Source: an uncultured Desulfobulbaceae bacterium (lineage in GTDB: Bacteria > Desulfobacterota > Desulfobulbia > Desulfobulbales > Desulfobulbaceae). From it: a DNA stretch of 6,637 nucleotides. Made by a program: the position numbers and the translations under genes. The stretch covers positions 1-6,637 of the forward strand of contig CAMYOP010000160.1 of assembly GCA_947260045.1 (NCBI GenBank), written 5' to 3'. Positions 1-6,609 of the stretch are shown piece by piece; the first letter of the stretch is position 1; the number at the start of each line of letters is the position of its first letter. The notes below the pieces were generated by a model. That model worked only from the letters and a program-made list of their open reading frames with translations. It was not told the origin of the DNA and did not search any database.

Positions 1-374
1 GAACCTTCAAACTTCTTATTAAACGAACCGTATATAATAAAAAAAATGTGGATGAAGAATTTATTACTCTTTTAAAAAAACCCCTGGAAGCAGAAGAAGG
101 CAGAAAAGCCTTTCTTCATTTTGCCCGGTGCCTTGACAATAAAGACCTGATGGAGATCAGTGCTGATCTCAACAAACTGAACCTTCCTGTTCTCATTATA
201 AGAGGTGATGCAGATGCATTTCTCAGTGCAGCAATCTCCGAAAAGCTACACGCCAACCTGCCTGACAGCCGTCTTTCTCGGATTTCCACAGCAGGTCATT
301 TGATACAGGAAGATGAGCCAGAATGGCTCCTGCAGGAAATGATCGCCTATTTCAGAAGAGACGAAAATGGCTAA
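1..374 (+). CDS. Alpha/beta hydrolase, 3' part (5' end outside window)
   Basis: The frame is open from the window edge (first full codon at 3) to a TAA at 372-374, so this is the C-terminal ~123 residues of a longer protein; a GTG at 48 is internal, not a convincing start. The segment has the closing half of an alpha/beta-hydrolase fold: a beta strand (LPVLIIRGDAD) leading into the G-x-x-D acid motif, with the likely catalytic Asp at 213-215, then the STAGHLIQEDEP segment with the likely catalytic His at 297-299. The nucleophile elbow and oxyanion region would lie upstream. Such proteins hydrolyse esters, amides, C-C bonds or halides, and substrate cannot be inferred from this piece. The stop overlaps the start of the downstream kinase by 8 bases, so the two are probably one operon and translationally coupled. 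Fold assignment is fairly sure; specific function is unknown. Confidence 0.82.
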   Translation, partial: TFKLLIKRTVYNKKNVDEEFITLLKKPLEAEEGRKAFLHFARCLDNKDLMEISADLNKLNLPVLIIRGDADAFLSAAISEKLHANLPDSRLSRISTAGHLIQEDEPEWLLQEMIAYFRRDENG

Positions 375-2946
375 AGAACATCAAGAGACTATTCAATAGC
401 TGCGCGATAAAATCAGAATTCTGGAACTGGAAAATGACAGTTTAAGCGAACGAGCTGAAGAAACGCTCTTGCTTGGTATAATCGGCGAACAGCTTAACCA
501 TACAACAGATATAAGCAAGGTACTTTCCATTGGCCTTGAGCAGATCTCCCTGTTGAAAGATATTCCTTTTTGCGCCTGGTGCGATTCTGAACAGGGAGAA
601 CTGGTCATCCAAAAGGCTTACACTCTCTTTTCTAATGAAGAGTTAACTGGGAGAAAAATTTCCCTTTCAGATTCCGTTCGCGTAATTTTGCAAAGCGGTA
701 CGACTTTGCTGTGTAACAAGGAATGTCAATCCCTTCTCATTGATGAGCTTTTTCCTGAAAAATTTCGCCCGAAGACAATTTTACTGATACCTTTCCCCAC
801 CCTTTTTTCAGAGTCGAGTCTCTTTCTCTTTGCTGACAATTCCAAGGATGACCAACTCGTACAATTCTCCACCCTTCTTCATCGTATAACGGAACAAATT
901 GCTGCCAGAATTGATAATCTTACCCTCATAGAGGAATTAAAAACATTCAACTCTGAATTAGATTACAAAGTGGAAGAACGGACTCGTGAATTAATGTATT
1001 CAAATCAGGCACTTGAGGGAGAAATTATTGAACGCCAAAGCATTGAGGATGAACTGAGAGCCAGTGAGAGTCGCTTTCGCAATCTTGTGGAAAATGCCAC
1101 CGATGCCTTTTTTGTTGTCCGTAAAGATGGCACTTTTGTTGATTTTAATCGTCAGGCTTGCAAAAGCCTGGGTTATAGCAGAAAAGAGCTCTTCAAGTTG
1201 ACCGTACCGCACCTTGACCAAAACTTCAGTACTGCACAATTCTCAGCACATTTTAAAGAAGTTACAACAAAAAAATCAGTTTTAATTCAGAGCTGCCATG
1301 CAAGAAAAGATGGGAGTTCCTTCCCTGTAGAAATCAAGATTGGTACTTTTAAAAAAGGGAATAAGACCTATCTGCTTGCTCTGGCGCGTGACATATCGGA
1401 GCGAAAGGACGCCCAAGTCAAACTTGAACGCTGGCAGCATATGTTTGAGCACATCAAGATGGGCATTGCCATAAGCGATGGTTCAGATGGAACCCTGGAT
1501 TATATGAATCCTGCTTATGCCTCATTACATGGCTATACAGTTGAAGAATTAGTCGGTAAACCTGTGAACCACGTATACGCACCAGCTGTACGTGAAGACT
1601 TGCCCGAAATTATAAAAAAAATAAATAAACTAGGACATTTGACCTTTGAATCCATCCATCAACATAAAGACGGTACAACATTCCCAGTTCTCATGAATAT
1701 CACCGTGGTAAAAGATGAAGATGGAGAAATGTTGTACAGAGTGGCCAATGTCCAGGATATCAGTATTCGTAAAAACCTTGAGGAGCAACTCCTGCAAGCG
1801 CAAAAAATGGAGGCTGTTGGTCGTCTTTCTGGTGGAATTGCCCATGATTTCAACAACTTGCTTACTTCAATCATTGGCTACAGTGAACTCTCGTTATTAC
1901 AAATGTCTGATGATAATCCTCTCCAGGAAACCTTCGAGCAAATACATATTGCTGGCAAAAAAGCAGCGGTCCTGACCAAGCAGCTCCTTGCTTTTAGCCG
2001 GAAACAAGTTTTAAAAATGGAACCAGTGAACTTAAACGAACTGGTCAGCAACATGACAAAAATGTTGAGCAGGCTCATTGGTGAAGATATCTCCTTAAGC
2101 ATTAATCTGACAGCAAACGCTGCAACAGTGAAGGCAGATCCAGGGCAACTTGAGCAGGTCTTAATGAACCTTACAGTAAACGCCAGAGATGCAATGCCTG
2201 ATGGAGGAAAGCTGTCAATTGAAACCGATGTCGTAATACTGGATGAATCGTACACCGCAAACCATGAAGATGTGCGTCCTGGTCAGTATCTCATCCTTGC
2301 TGTTGCCGATAGCGGCGAAGGTATGGAAAAAGAAATTCAAAAAAAGATTTTTGAACCATTTTTTACGACCAAGCATAAATCCCAGGGAACAGGCCTTGGT
2401 CTTGCCACTGTCTTTGGCATTGTCAAGCAACATCGTGGCCATATTTTTGTCTACAGTGAACTTGGCAAAGGGTCAACGTTCAAGGTGTATATTCCCGCCT
2501 CAAGTGAAATAAAATCAAAAGGTATCCTTGAGGGTGCACCAAAGGTAAATCATTATGGCAATGAATGTATATTGGTTGTGGATGATGATTTTGGTGTCCG
2601 CAATCTGGTTTCCGCTTCATTAAGACATCTTGGCTATACGGTCATAAGCGTTTCATCAGGAGAAGAGGCAATCAGGATCGCCGAAGATCCAGCTCTGGAT
2701 TTCGACCTCCTTCTCACAGATGTAATCATGGCTGGAATGAATGGGAGAGAACTTGCAGAAAGGGTTCAGAAAATACGACCAGGCAAAAAAACCATCTTCA
2801 TGTCAGGCTATACAGATAACATAATAGCCCATCATGGTGTGCTGGATCCTGGTATGGAGTTTATCAACAAACCTATTATTCCCAGTCAACTTGCCGTCAG
2901 AATTCGCAGAATACTCGATGAATCCATCAACAAGCCTGACAAGTAA
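367..2946 (+). CDS. Hybrid sensor histidine kinase/response regulator with in-frame TAG at codon 11
   Basis: Likely full frame starts at ATG 367, preceded by AGAAGAG (354-360), and spans 859 codons. Codon 11 (397-399) is TAG; coding continues in the same frame on both sides. If TAG stops translation, the first usable in-frame start is TTG 469, giving 825 residues. Numbered from 367: a charged coiled-coil-like N-terminus (12-33), GAF-like region (~36-185), coiled-coil linker (~186-234), two PAS domains (~235-350, ~358-470), HisKA with phospho-His H493 in IAHDFNN, HATPase with N box (N605), VADSGEGM G1 box, FEPFFTTK F box and GTGLGL G2 box (~674), then a receiver domain (~735-850) with acidic VVDDD, phospho-acceptor D785 in LLTDV, SGYTD and K835. 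All catalytic motifs are intact. No membrane segment is seen, so it should be a cytoplasmic sensor that autophosphorylates and passes phosphate to its own receiver; input signal and partner are unknown. It is cotranscribed with the hydrolase and ends in TAA. Confidence 0.9.
397..399 (+). other. In-frame amber (TAG) codon near the kinase N-terminus
   Basis: Reading from ATG 367 gives MAKEHQETIQ, then TAG, then LRDKIRILELENDSLSERAE and on into the GAF region with no frame change. The residues after TAG are a typical charged, leucine-spaced coiled coil, so the interval 400-468 looks like real coding sequence rather than leader. A CAG-to-TAG change would restore Gln. The six gene ends seen in this window use TAA or TGA, never TAG, which is compatible with, but far from proof of, an organism that decodes amber. 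Confidence 0.8.
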
Positions 2947-3017
2947 CACATAGCAGTCACACGAGAAAGTTAGATGTCATTTAGTGAAAAATGTCTGTCT
3001 TACTGGACCTCATCTTT
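2947..3017. other. Short convergent intergenic gap, no strong terminator seen
   Basis: These 71 bases separate the 3' ends of the kinase and the flippase. A 5-bp imperfect stem (CATTT/AAATG, near 2975-2990) is visible but has no T-run typical of a Rho-independent terminator. I see no coding signal here. Confidence 0.4.
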
Positions 3018-4367
3018 TCAACTGCCCAAGTGATCCCTCCCCGCCACAGCAGCAGCTGCCTTTTGCCTGGCCCGAGCATTGATTAATAATTTGATAAACA
3101 TGATGAGCATCACTATGGAAGTTGCCATGGTGCTACTTATGAGAGCCATGGCAACACCCAATGTGGCATATTTTTTAACCAGGAACAATCCTGCTGTGAA
3201 CAAAAAAACCAAGGGAACAAAATTTGCTCTGAAAAAAAGATCTGATCGCTCCATTGCCAGAAAAGCTCGGGAAAGAGCAAAAGCTGAGGAGCCAACAAGC
3301 ATATTCAGAGCAAGAATCGTTACAATCAAGCCATTGCCTCCATATTTTTCCCCATATAAGCTGATAACGAGTAAATCGCCATACCAAAACAAGATCAGAC
3401 AAAACGGCAGAACAATAAGTGCAAAGAGACAGGCGGCCTTGATAACGAACTTGGACAGATAAAATATTCCACCCCTTAGATAGGCTTGAACAACTTTAGG
3501 TCCAAGAAAGTTCTGCACACCAAGACGTAAAGGATTGCCGAGAGCGGCAATGGCAAAACAGGCCCCCCAGATCGCTGTCTCAGCTGTTCCGTGAAAAGTT
3601 GCTAGAAACCATGGATAGAGGGTCATCCCCACCGCCCACAGCATACCACTTAGAAAAACCCATTTGGAAAAGCGCCAGTTTTTACGAAAATCAGCTAAGG
3701 AGTGAAGACCGCTGAAGGAAAACAATTCTCTATTCCTGGCAAACCAGAGAAGTGAAGTTATGCCACAGGCAATTCCTATCACCCAGTAGGCATTGCTTGC
3801 AGAGAGGAGACCATACGTGGCAAGCAGAGACAAACCAAGGAGCTGAATAACGCCGGAAATAGCATCAATAAAGAGAGCATTCATCATTTTAAGGCGGGCG
3901 AAACTGACTTTACGCAAATAGTCGCGCAACAGAACAAAGGAAACAGTGACAGCCATGGTCCAGAGGATGGTCGAATAGTGTTCATAGCCTTCAATGTATG
4001 AAAAAATCGTTGTCCAGGTAAACAAAATGCCAGCCGCAACAAGAATGAGCACGAGAAAGGCGGACAACACCACCTGGTGAATAAAGATGCTGCCTGTATA
4101 CCGAGCTAGCCGCTTCCCTGTCAATCGCTGGCTGAAAACCATATAAGGGGCTGAGATCAAGGACATTTGGACGTCCGCAACCAGCAAAATGGTGCTAAAA
4201 CAAAGCATATAGAGGCCAAATTCTTCCTGAGCACAAGTGCGACCGATTATCACACCTGTTAAAAAATTGGTCAGACTGGCAACAAACTGATCGGCAAGGG
4301 ACAACAAGCCGTTATGCGATAATTTATTTGATAAAAAGCTGCGAATTTTATCGATCCTGTTTTTCAT
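3018..4367 (-). CDS. Oligosaccharide/polysaccharide flippase-like membrane protein (Wzx/MVF-type)
   Basis: A 449-residue, strongly hydrophobic protein with about 12 predicted membrane segments, for example ~28-42, 52-72, 97-118, 135-148, 167-186, 193-210, 236-256, 262-280, 307-328, 346-368, 382-397 and 404-429. The N-terminal pattern (SLADQFVASLTNFLTGVIIGR, then EEFGLYML) is typical of polysaccharide-biosynthesis exporters, which flip lipid-linked glycans across the inner membrane using the MOP/MVF fold. The usual length of this family is 400-500 residues, so it appears complete. A basic, Ala-rich C-terminal tail (ARARQKAAAAVAGR) follows the last membrane helix. The ATG at 4365-4367 is chosen because an in-frame stop lies 18 bases upstream; no good ribosome binding site precedes it. 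No glycosyltransferase or polymerase gene is adjacent, so it is an orphan here and its substrate is unknown. It converges on the kinase gene. Confidence 0.82.
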   Translation of the reverse strand: MKNRIDKIRSFLSNKLSHNGLLSLADQFVASLTNFLTGVIIGRTCAQEEFGLYMLCFSTILLVADVQMSLISAPYMVFSQRLTGKRLARYTGSIFIHQVVLSAFLVLILVAAGILFTWTTIFSYIEGYEHYSTILWTMAVTVSFVLLRDYLRKVSFARLKMMNALFIDAISGVIQLLGLSLLATYGLLSASNAYWVIGIACGITSLLWFARNRELFSFSGLHSLADFRKNWRFSKWVFLSGMLWAVGMTLYPWFLATFHGTAETAIWGACFAIAALGNPLRLGVQNFLGPKVVQAYLRGGIFYLSKFVIKAACLFALIVLPFCLILFWYGDLLVISLYGEKYGGNGLIVTILALNMLVGSSAFALSRAFLAMERSDLFFRANFVPLVFLFTAGLFLVKKYATLGVAMALISSTMATSIVMLIMFIKLLINARARQKAAAAVAGRDHLGS

Positions 4368-4412
4368 GTGCTGACTATTGAATCAATTCTAAAAGTCTTA
4401 AGGGAGAATGGT

Positions 4413-4532
4413 TTGAAAATCGTATTGAAAAATCAGTTATGTATAGCCTATCCAACTGAAGCCTTCTACTCTTTAAACGCATCTTTGCAAAAAATAAATA
4501 TTCCCTACCCGGCTTTTTTCACTGAGCACTGA
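4413..4532 (+). CDS. Possible 39-residue small ORF (TTG start), unrecognised
   Basis: A 39-codon frame starts at TTG 4413, preceded 6 bases upstream by a good Shine-Dalgarno AGGGAG (4401-4406), and ends at TGA 4530-4532. The peptide begins LKIVLKNQLCIAYPTEAFYS and ends PYPAFFTEH; it has mixed composition with no signal peptide or membrane helix. It matches no family I recognise. The strong ribosome site is the main argument for it; the rare start codon and short length argue against. It could equally be the 5' remnant of a decayed gene that continues in other frames downstream. Confidence 0.25.
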   Translation: MKIVLKNQLCIAYPTEAFYSLNASLQKINIPYPAFFTEH

Positions 4533-4575
4533 TACCGTTGAAAAATTATTCCTTTGCTTCCTATAGAGAGACTCA

Positions 4576-4698
4576 ATGGGAAAAAATGAATACAATTTTT
4601 TGATACATATGAAGCGGATTCTTCCATATCCTTATTTTGGCCAGTTTGTCGTAAGCTTTCCAGAAACAAAAAAAACTTTGCTTGTGCAAAAAAAATAG
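4576..4698 (+). CDS. Possible 40-residue small ORF, unrecognised
   Basis: ATG 4576 to TAG 4696-4698 gives a 40-residue peptide beginning MGKNEYNFLIHMKRILPYPY and ending in a basic tail (LLVQKK). An AGAGAG (4565-4570) lies 5 bases upstream as a weak ribosome site. It overlaps the other open frame 4590-4835, so at most one is likely real. No family is recognised and no coding evidence exists beyond openness. Confidence 0.15.
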   Translation: MGKNEYNFLIHMKRILPYPYFGQFVVSFPETKKTLLVQKK

Positions 4699-4835
4699 TG
4701 CAAGATGAAATATACTACATATTCCTAAGGACTGAGATTAGAGGACGAATCAACACCCTACAATCCAAAACACTTGTGCTGGAAGAAGTGAGAAAAAATT
4801 GCCCTGCCAGCATACATAAGCAACACGAACAGTGA
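4590..4835 (+). pseudogene. Open stretch without a normal start, possible gene remnant
   Basis: The frame is free of stops for 81 codons up to TGA 4833-4835 in AT-rich DNA, yet the first usable start is GTG 4698, leaving only 45 residues. The translated part includes VQDEIYYIFLRTEIRGRI followed by a helical-looking NTLQSKTLVLEEVRKNC, which reads as protein-like. The stop falls in the loop of the inverted repeat 4820-4842. I recognise no family. It may be the 3' remnant of a decayed gene; chance openness is a real alternative. Confidence 0.2.
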
Positions 4836-4842
4836 GTGTTGC
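4820..4842. repeat. Perfect 7-bp inverted repeat with 9-base loop
   Basis: GCAACAC (4820-4826) is followed after nine bases by its exact reverse complement GTGTTGC (4836-4842). No T-run follows on either strand, so a Rho-independent terminator is unlikely. It lies about 165 bases upstream of the SAP-like gene and could be a regulator binding site or an RNA hairpin; function is unknown. Confidence 0.5.
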
Positions 4843-4993
4843 AAAAAGCTCTCTTACACTTTAGGTAAAATTCCATGACATATACGCTTATTTACGAAAA
4901 TTCGGGCACAAGCTCTTGCTGAACTGGTCAGGAAATGGTAGGTAAAGCCTCTTGCAAATGTGTCATAAATTATTAGCAAATTCTATTATAAGC

Positions 4994-5000
4994 AGGGAGA
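4994..5000 (+). promoter_or_regulatory. Ribosome binding site of the SAP-like gene
   Basis: AGGGAGA sits 7 bases upstream of ATG 5008 and is the strongest Shine-Dalgarno in the window. It fixes the start of the small protein, and because the following methyltransferase has no site of its own, it probably drives translation of both. Confidence 0.7.
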
Positions 5001-5007
5001 GAATCCA

Positions 5008-5205
5008 ATGAATTTAAAACAAGTAAAAGAAAAGGCCAAGGCCATGGGAATTAAGCCTTCTAAAATGAGAAAAGCTGAGCTGATCCATGCCATTCAAAAG
5101 GCAGAAGGCAATGCTGCATGCTATGAAACTGCAGACGTCATCACCTGTGACCAGAACGGTTGTTGCTGGAAAACCAGTTGTCAGAAATCTGCCCCAAATA
5201 ATTAA
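5008..5205 (+). CDS. Small SAP/Rho-N-like protein with C-terminal cysteine cluster
   Basis: A 65-residue protein in two parts. Residues 1-33 (MNLKQVKEKAKAMGIKPSKM, then RKAELIHAIQKAE) match the helix-turn-helix pattern of SAP or Rho-termination-factor N-terminal domains, short nucleic-acid-binding modules. Residues 34-58 carry Cys at 38, 47, 52, 53 and 58, with the pattern C-x8-C-D-Q-x2-C-C-W-x4-C, suggesting a bound metal such as zinc, or possibly an Fe-S cluster. Similar SAP-plus-Cys small proteins, with a C-D-Q-x-x-C-x-W core, are familiar to me from sulfate-reducing bacteria, where they are uncharacterised. It has a strong ribosome site and its stop lies 2 bases before the methyltransferase ATG, implying one operon. 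Likely cytoplasmic and nucleic-acid binding; target and function are not known. Confidence 0.82.
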   Translation: MNLKQVKEKAKAMGIKPSKMRKAELIHAIQKAEGNAACYETADVITCDQNGCCWKTSCQKSAPNN

Positions 5206-5207
5206 AT

Positions 5208-5795
5208 ATGTGGGATGCGCGGTATCAAGAACCCGGCTACGCCTATGGTGACCGGGCAAATGATTTTCTTGTAGAACATTTGGACGTCTTACCAAAAGGC
5301 AAGGTGCTCTGCCTTGCCGAAGGTGAAGGCAGAAATGCTGTTTTTCTAGCAAGACATGGCTTTGATGTTACTGCGGTCGACTCCTCTTCTGTGGGTCTGA
5401 AAAAAGCCCAAGCGCTTGCCAAAGAGCACGATGTCAGCATTGAGACCGTGGTCACGGATCTTGATCATTACTCCATAGTGCCAGATAGCTTTGAGGCTAT
5501 TGTTTCCATCTTCTGCCATTTACCACCAGCTATCCGAAAAAAACTCCACGAGCAGATTTATGCTGGCCTGAAACCAGGAGGTGTTTTTCTGCTTGAGGCC
5601 TACACACCAGAACAGTTAACCCTTGGAACAGGTGGTCCTCCCGTCGAAGAACTCATGATGGACCTGGAAAGCCTCAAACAGGAAATTAAAGGCCTGTCAT
5701 TGCAGCATGAGACTCAATGTAAAAGAGAAATTCATGAGGGCAAATACCATAACGGTCTTGGCGCCGTTGTCCAGATCCTGGCTGTCAAAGCTTGA
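5208..5795 (+). CDS. Class I SAM-dependent methyltransferase, TehB-like
   Basis: A complete 195-residue Rossmann-fold methyltransferase. The N-terminus (MWDARYQEPGYAYGDRANDF) is characteristic of a TehB/thiopurine-methyltransferase-like group. SAM-binding motif I is VLCLAEGEGRNAVFLA (33-48), the acidic residue ending strand 2 is D58 in VTAVDSS, a further acidic position is D84 in VVTDLDHY, and the post-motif region LKPGGVFLLEAY (121-132) closes the core. TehB-type relatives methylate tellurite, selenium or thiol compounds, but this group is mostly of unknown substrate, so none is assigned. It starts 2 bases after the stop of the SAP-like gene with only AT-rich sequence ahead, so translation is probably coupled to that gene. 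Stop is TGA 5793-5795. Confidence 0.88.
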   Translation: MWDARYQEPGYAYGDRANDFLVEHLDVLPKGKVLCLAEGEGRNAVFLARHGFDVTAVDSSSVGLKKAQALAKEHDVSIETVVTDLDHYSIVPDSFEAIVSIFCHLPPAIRKKLHEQIYAGLKPGGVFLLEAYTPEQLTLGTGGPPVEELMMDLESLKQEIKGLSLQHETQCKREIHEGKYHNGLGAVVQILAVKA

Positions 5796-5800
5796 ATTTT

Positions 5801-5829
5801 CCAGAGTGTGAACTGATCTGGCTTGCTTT
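5801..5829 (+). terminator. Weak candidate terminator after the methyltransferase
   Basis: CCAGA (5801-5805) and TCTGG (5817-5821) can form a 5-bp stem with an 11-base loop, followed by CTTGCTTTT. The stem is short and the T-run interrupted, so it is at best a weak intrinsic terminator separating this pair from lexA. Confidence 0.25.
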
Positions 5830-5889
5830 TCAACCTCTCCCCACCTCCATCCTTCCTAAAACGATCACGCTGCACATTCCAAAAAACAT

Positions 5890-5904
5890 TTGACTCTTTG
5901 TCAA
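5890..5904. promoter_or_regulatory. Candidate LexA operator (TTGAC-N5-GTCAA dyad)
   Basis: Perfect 5-bp arms, TTGAC at 5890-5894 and GTCAA at 5900-5904, with a 5-base spacer, lie 60 to 75 bases upstream of lexA and overlap its probable -35. LexA proteins generally repress their own genes, and LexA boxes differ widely among bacterial groups, so this is a plausible autoregulatory site. The assignment is inferred from position and symmetry only. Confidence 0.4.
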
Positions 5905-5918
5905 TATCCCTATATTAC
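5890..5918 (+). promoter_or_regulatory. Predicted lexA promoter
   Basis: TTGACT (5890-5895) is a near-consensus -35. Two -10 options follow: TATATT (5911-5916, 15-base spacer) or TATTAC (5913-5918, 17-base spacer). Transcription would begin near 5925 and give a leader of about 40 bases. The -35 is embedded in the TTGAC-N5-GTCAA dyad. Confidence 0.45.
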
Positions 5919-5953
5919 ATAATTAGTACATTTTCTTTTCTTATTCACATTAC

Positions 5954-5960
5954 GGTGATC
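5954..5960 (+). promoter_or_regulatory. Ribosome binding site of lexA
   Basis: GGTGATC is an exact seven-base complement to the GAUCACC part of the usual 16S rRNA 3' end, placed 4 bases before ATG 5965. It supports this start over the upstream TTG/ATG frame that overlaps lexA. Confidence 0.55.
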
Positions 5961-5964
5961 AATC

Positions 5965-6606
5965 ATGCGCCCCACTCTTACCAGCAGACAGCAGGATATG
6001 TATGACTACCTTGTCCGTGAAATCAAACAGCACGGCAGGACAAGCAGTCTTCGCCAGGCTGCCTCTTCCCTTGACATCAGCCATACTGCGGTTGCCCGCC
6101 TTATTTTAACCTTGGAAGAAAAAGGCTATATCAAGCGCGGGGGCCACTACAGCCGCGACATTGAACTGCTTGAAGAAATAAAGGAAGAACAAAAACAGGA
6201 TTTTCACAGTCGTGAAGTCCCTGTTTTGGGGCAAATTGCGGCTGGATTACCGCTATACGCCCAGCAGGAGTGGGATGGCACTATCATTGTCGACAAGAGA
6301 ATCTTTCGTGCCAAAAACATCTTTGCCCTACGCGTTCGTGGGGATTCCATGATCAAGGCAGGCATCCTGCATGGTGATCTGGCCATATGCGAGCCACGAC
6401 AGTTTGCCGAAAACGGAGAGATCGTAGTGGCCCTCATCAAAGAGGAAGAAGCCACTGTAAAACGCTTTTTTTACCATGGTGACCATATCAGCCTGAAGCC
6501 GGAAAATGATAACTACCAAACCATGGACTATGGTCTTGGCGAAGTTCTGATCCAAGGAAAAGTCATTGGTATTCAGCGTGGTCCTGAACAACTGGCAAAC
6601 CTGTAA
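5965..6606 (+). CDS. lexA: LexA repressor (SOS regulator, S24 self-cleaving)
   Basis: A complete 213-residue LexA, close to the usual ~200-210. The N-terminal winged helix (residues 1-60: LTSRQQDMYDYLVREI, then LRQAASSLDISHTAVARLI and EEKGYIKR) binds operator DNA. A charged linker (65-85) leads to the S24 autoprotease domain, with cleavage site A93-G94 in GQIAAGLPL, nucleophile Ser128 in VRGDSMI and general base Lys166 in ATVKRF. All three elements are intact, so RecA-stimulated self-cleavage is expected. It represses DNA-damage genes and usually itself. Recognition-helix residues (HTAVAR) differ from the enterobacterial protein, so its operator is probably not CTGT-N8-ACAG. It has its own promoter-like region; a further frame starts 3 bases after its stop. 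Confidence 0.95.
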   Translation: MRPTLTSRQQDMYDYLVREIKQHGRTSSLRQAASSLDISHTAVARLILTLEEKGYIKRGGHYSRDIELLEEIKEEQKQDFHSREVPVLGQIAAGLPLYAQQEWDGTIIVDKRIFRAKNIFALRVRGDSMIKAGILHGDLAICEPRQFAENGEIVVALIKEEEATVKRFFYHGDHISLKPENDNYQTMDYGLGEVLIQGKVIGIQRGPEQLANL

Positions 6607-6609
6607 AAA

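Larger units (their letters stand above)
4368..5007. other. 640-base gene-poor region between divergent genes
   Basis: AT-rich stretch between the minus-strand flippase and the plus-strand SAP-like gene; it must hold promoters for both. No long reading frame, tRNA or repeat array is visible. Contents worth noting are short plus-strand frames (4413-4532, 4576-4698, and a start-less open stretch 4590-4835), a perfect inverted repeat at 4820-4842, a tandem CACTGAG/CACTGAT at 4520-4533, close direct repeats TTGAAAATC (4413-4421) and TTGAAAAATC (4425-4434), and TAGGTAAA at both 4862-4869 and 4939-4946. No convincing -35/-10 pair could be fixed for either gene. It may be long regulatory DNA or the remains of a decayed gene. 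Confidence 0.5.

Noticed and set aside
469..471. TTG 469 as the true kinase start
   Set aside because: Usable only as a fallback if TAG 397 stops translation: it has a poor ribosome site, and the coiled coil between 400 and 468 looks genuinely coding and in frame with ATG 367.
1878..2255. 125-codon minus-strand frame inside the kinase
   Set aside because: It is antisense to the HisKA/HATPase region, which is unmistakable on the plus strand; the translation has no recognisable motif.
2970..2995. Possible terminator between kinase and flippase
   Set aside because: Only a 5-bp AT-rich stem without a following T-run, too weak to call.
3079..3462. 127-codon plus-strand frame inside the flippase gene
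   Set aside because: It is antisense to the membrane-protein frame and yields a Lys/Arg-rich translation typical of a shadow of hydrophobic codons.
4520..4533. Tandem CACTGAG/CACTGAT repeat as an operator or array
   Set aside because: Only two 7-base units, one imperfect, easily chance in this composition; no larger repeat or CRISPR-like spacing.
5014..5352. 112-codon minus-strand frame across the SAP-like and methyltransferase genes
   Set aside because: It spans two well-supported plus-strand genes and shows no domain or ribosome site.
5823..6005. 60-codon plus-strand frame overlapping the lexA start
   Set aside because: It runs through the lexA promoter region and into the lexA coding sequence in another frame, with low-complexity Ser/Phe/Ile-rich translation and no ribosome site; lexA at 5965 is clear.
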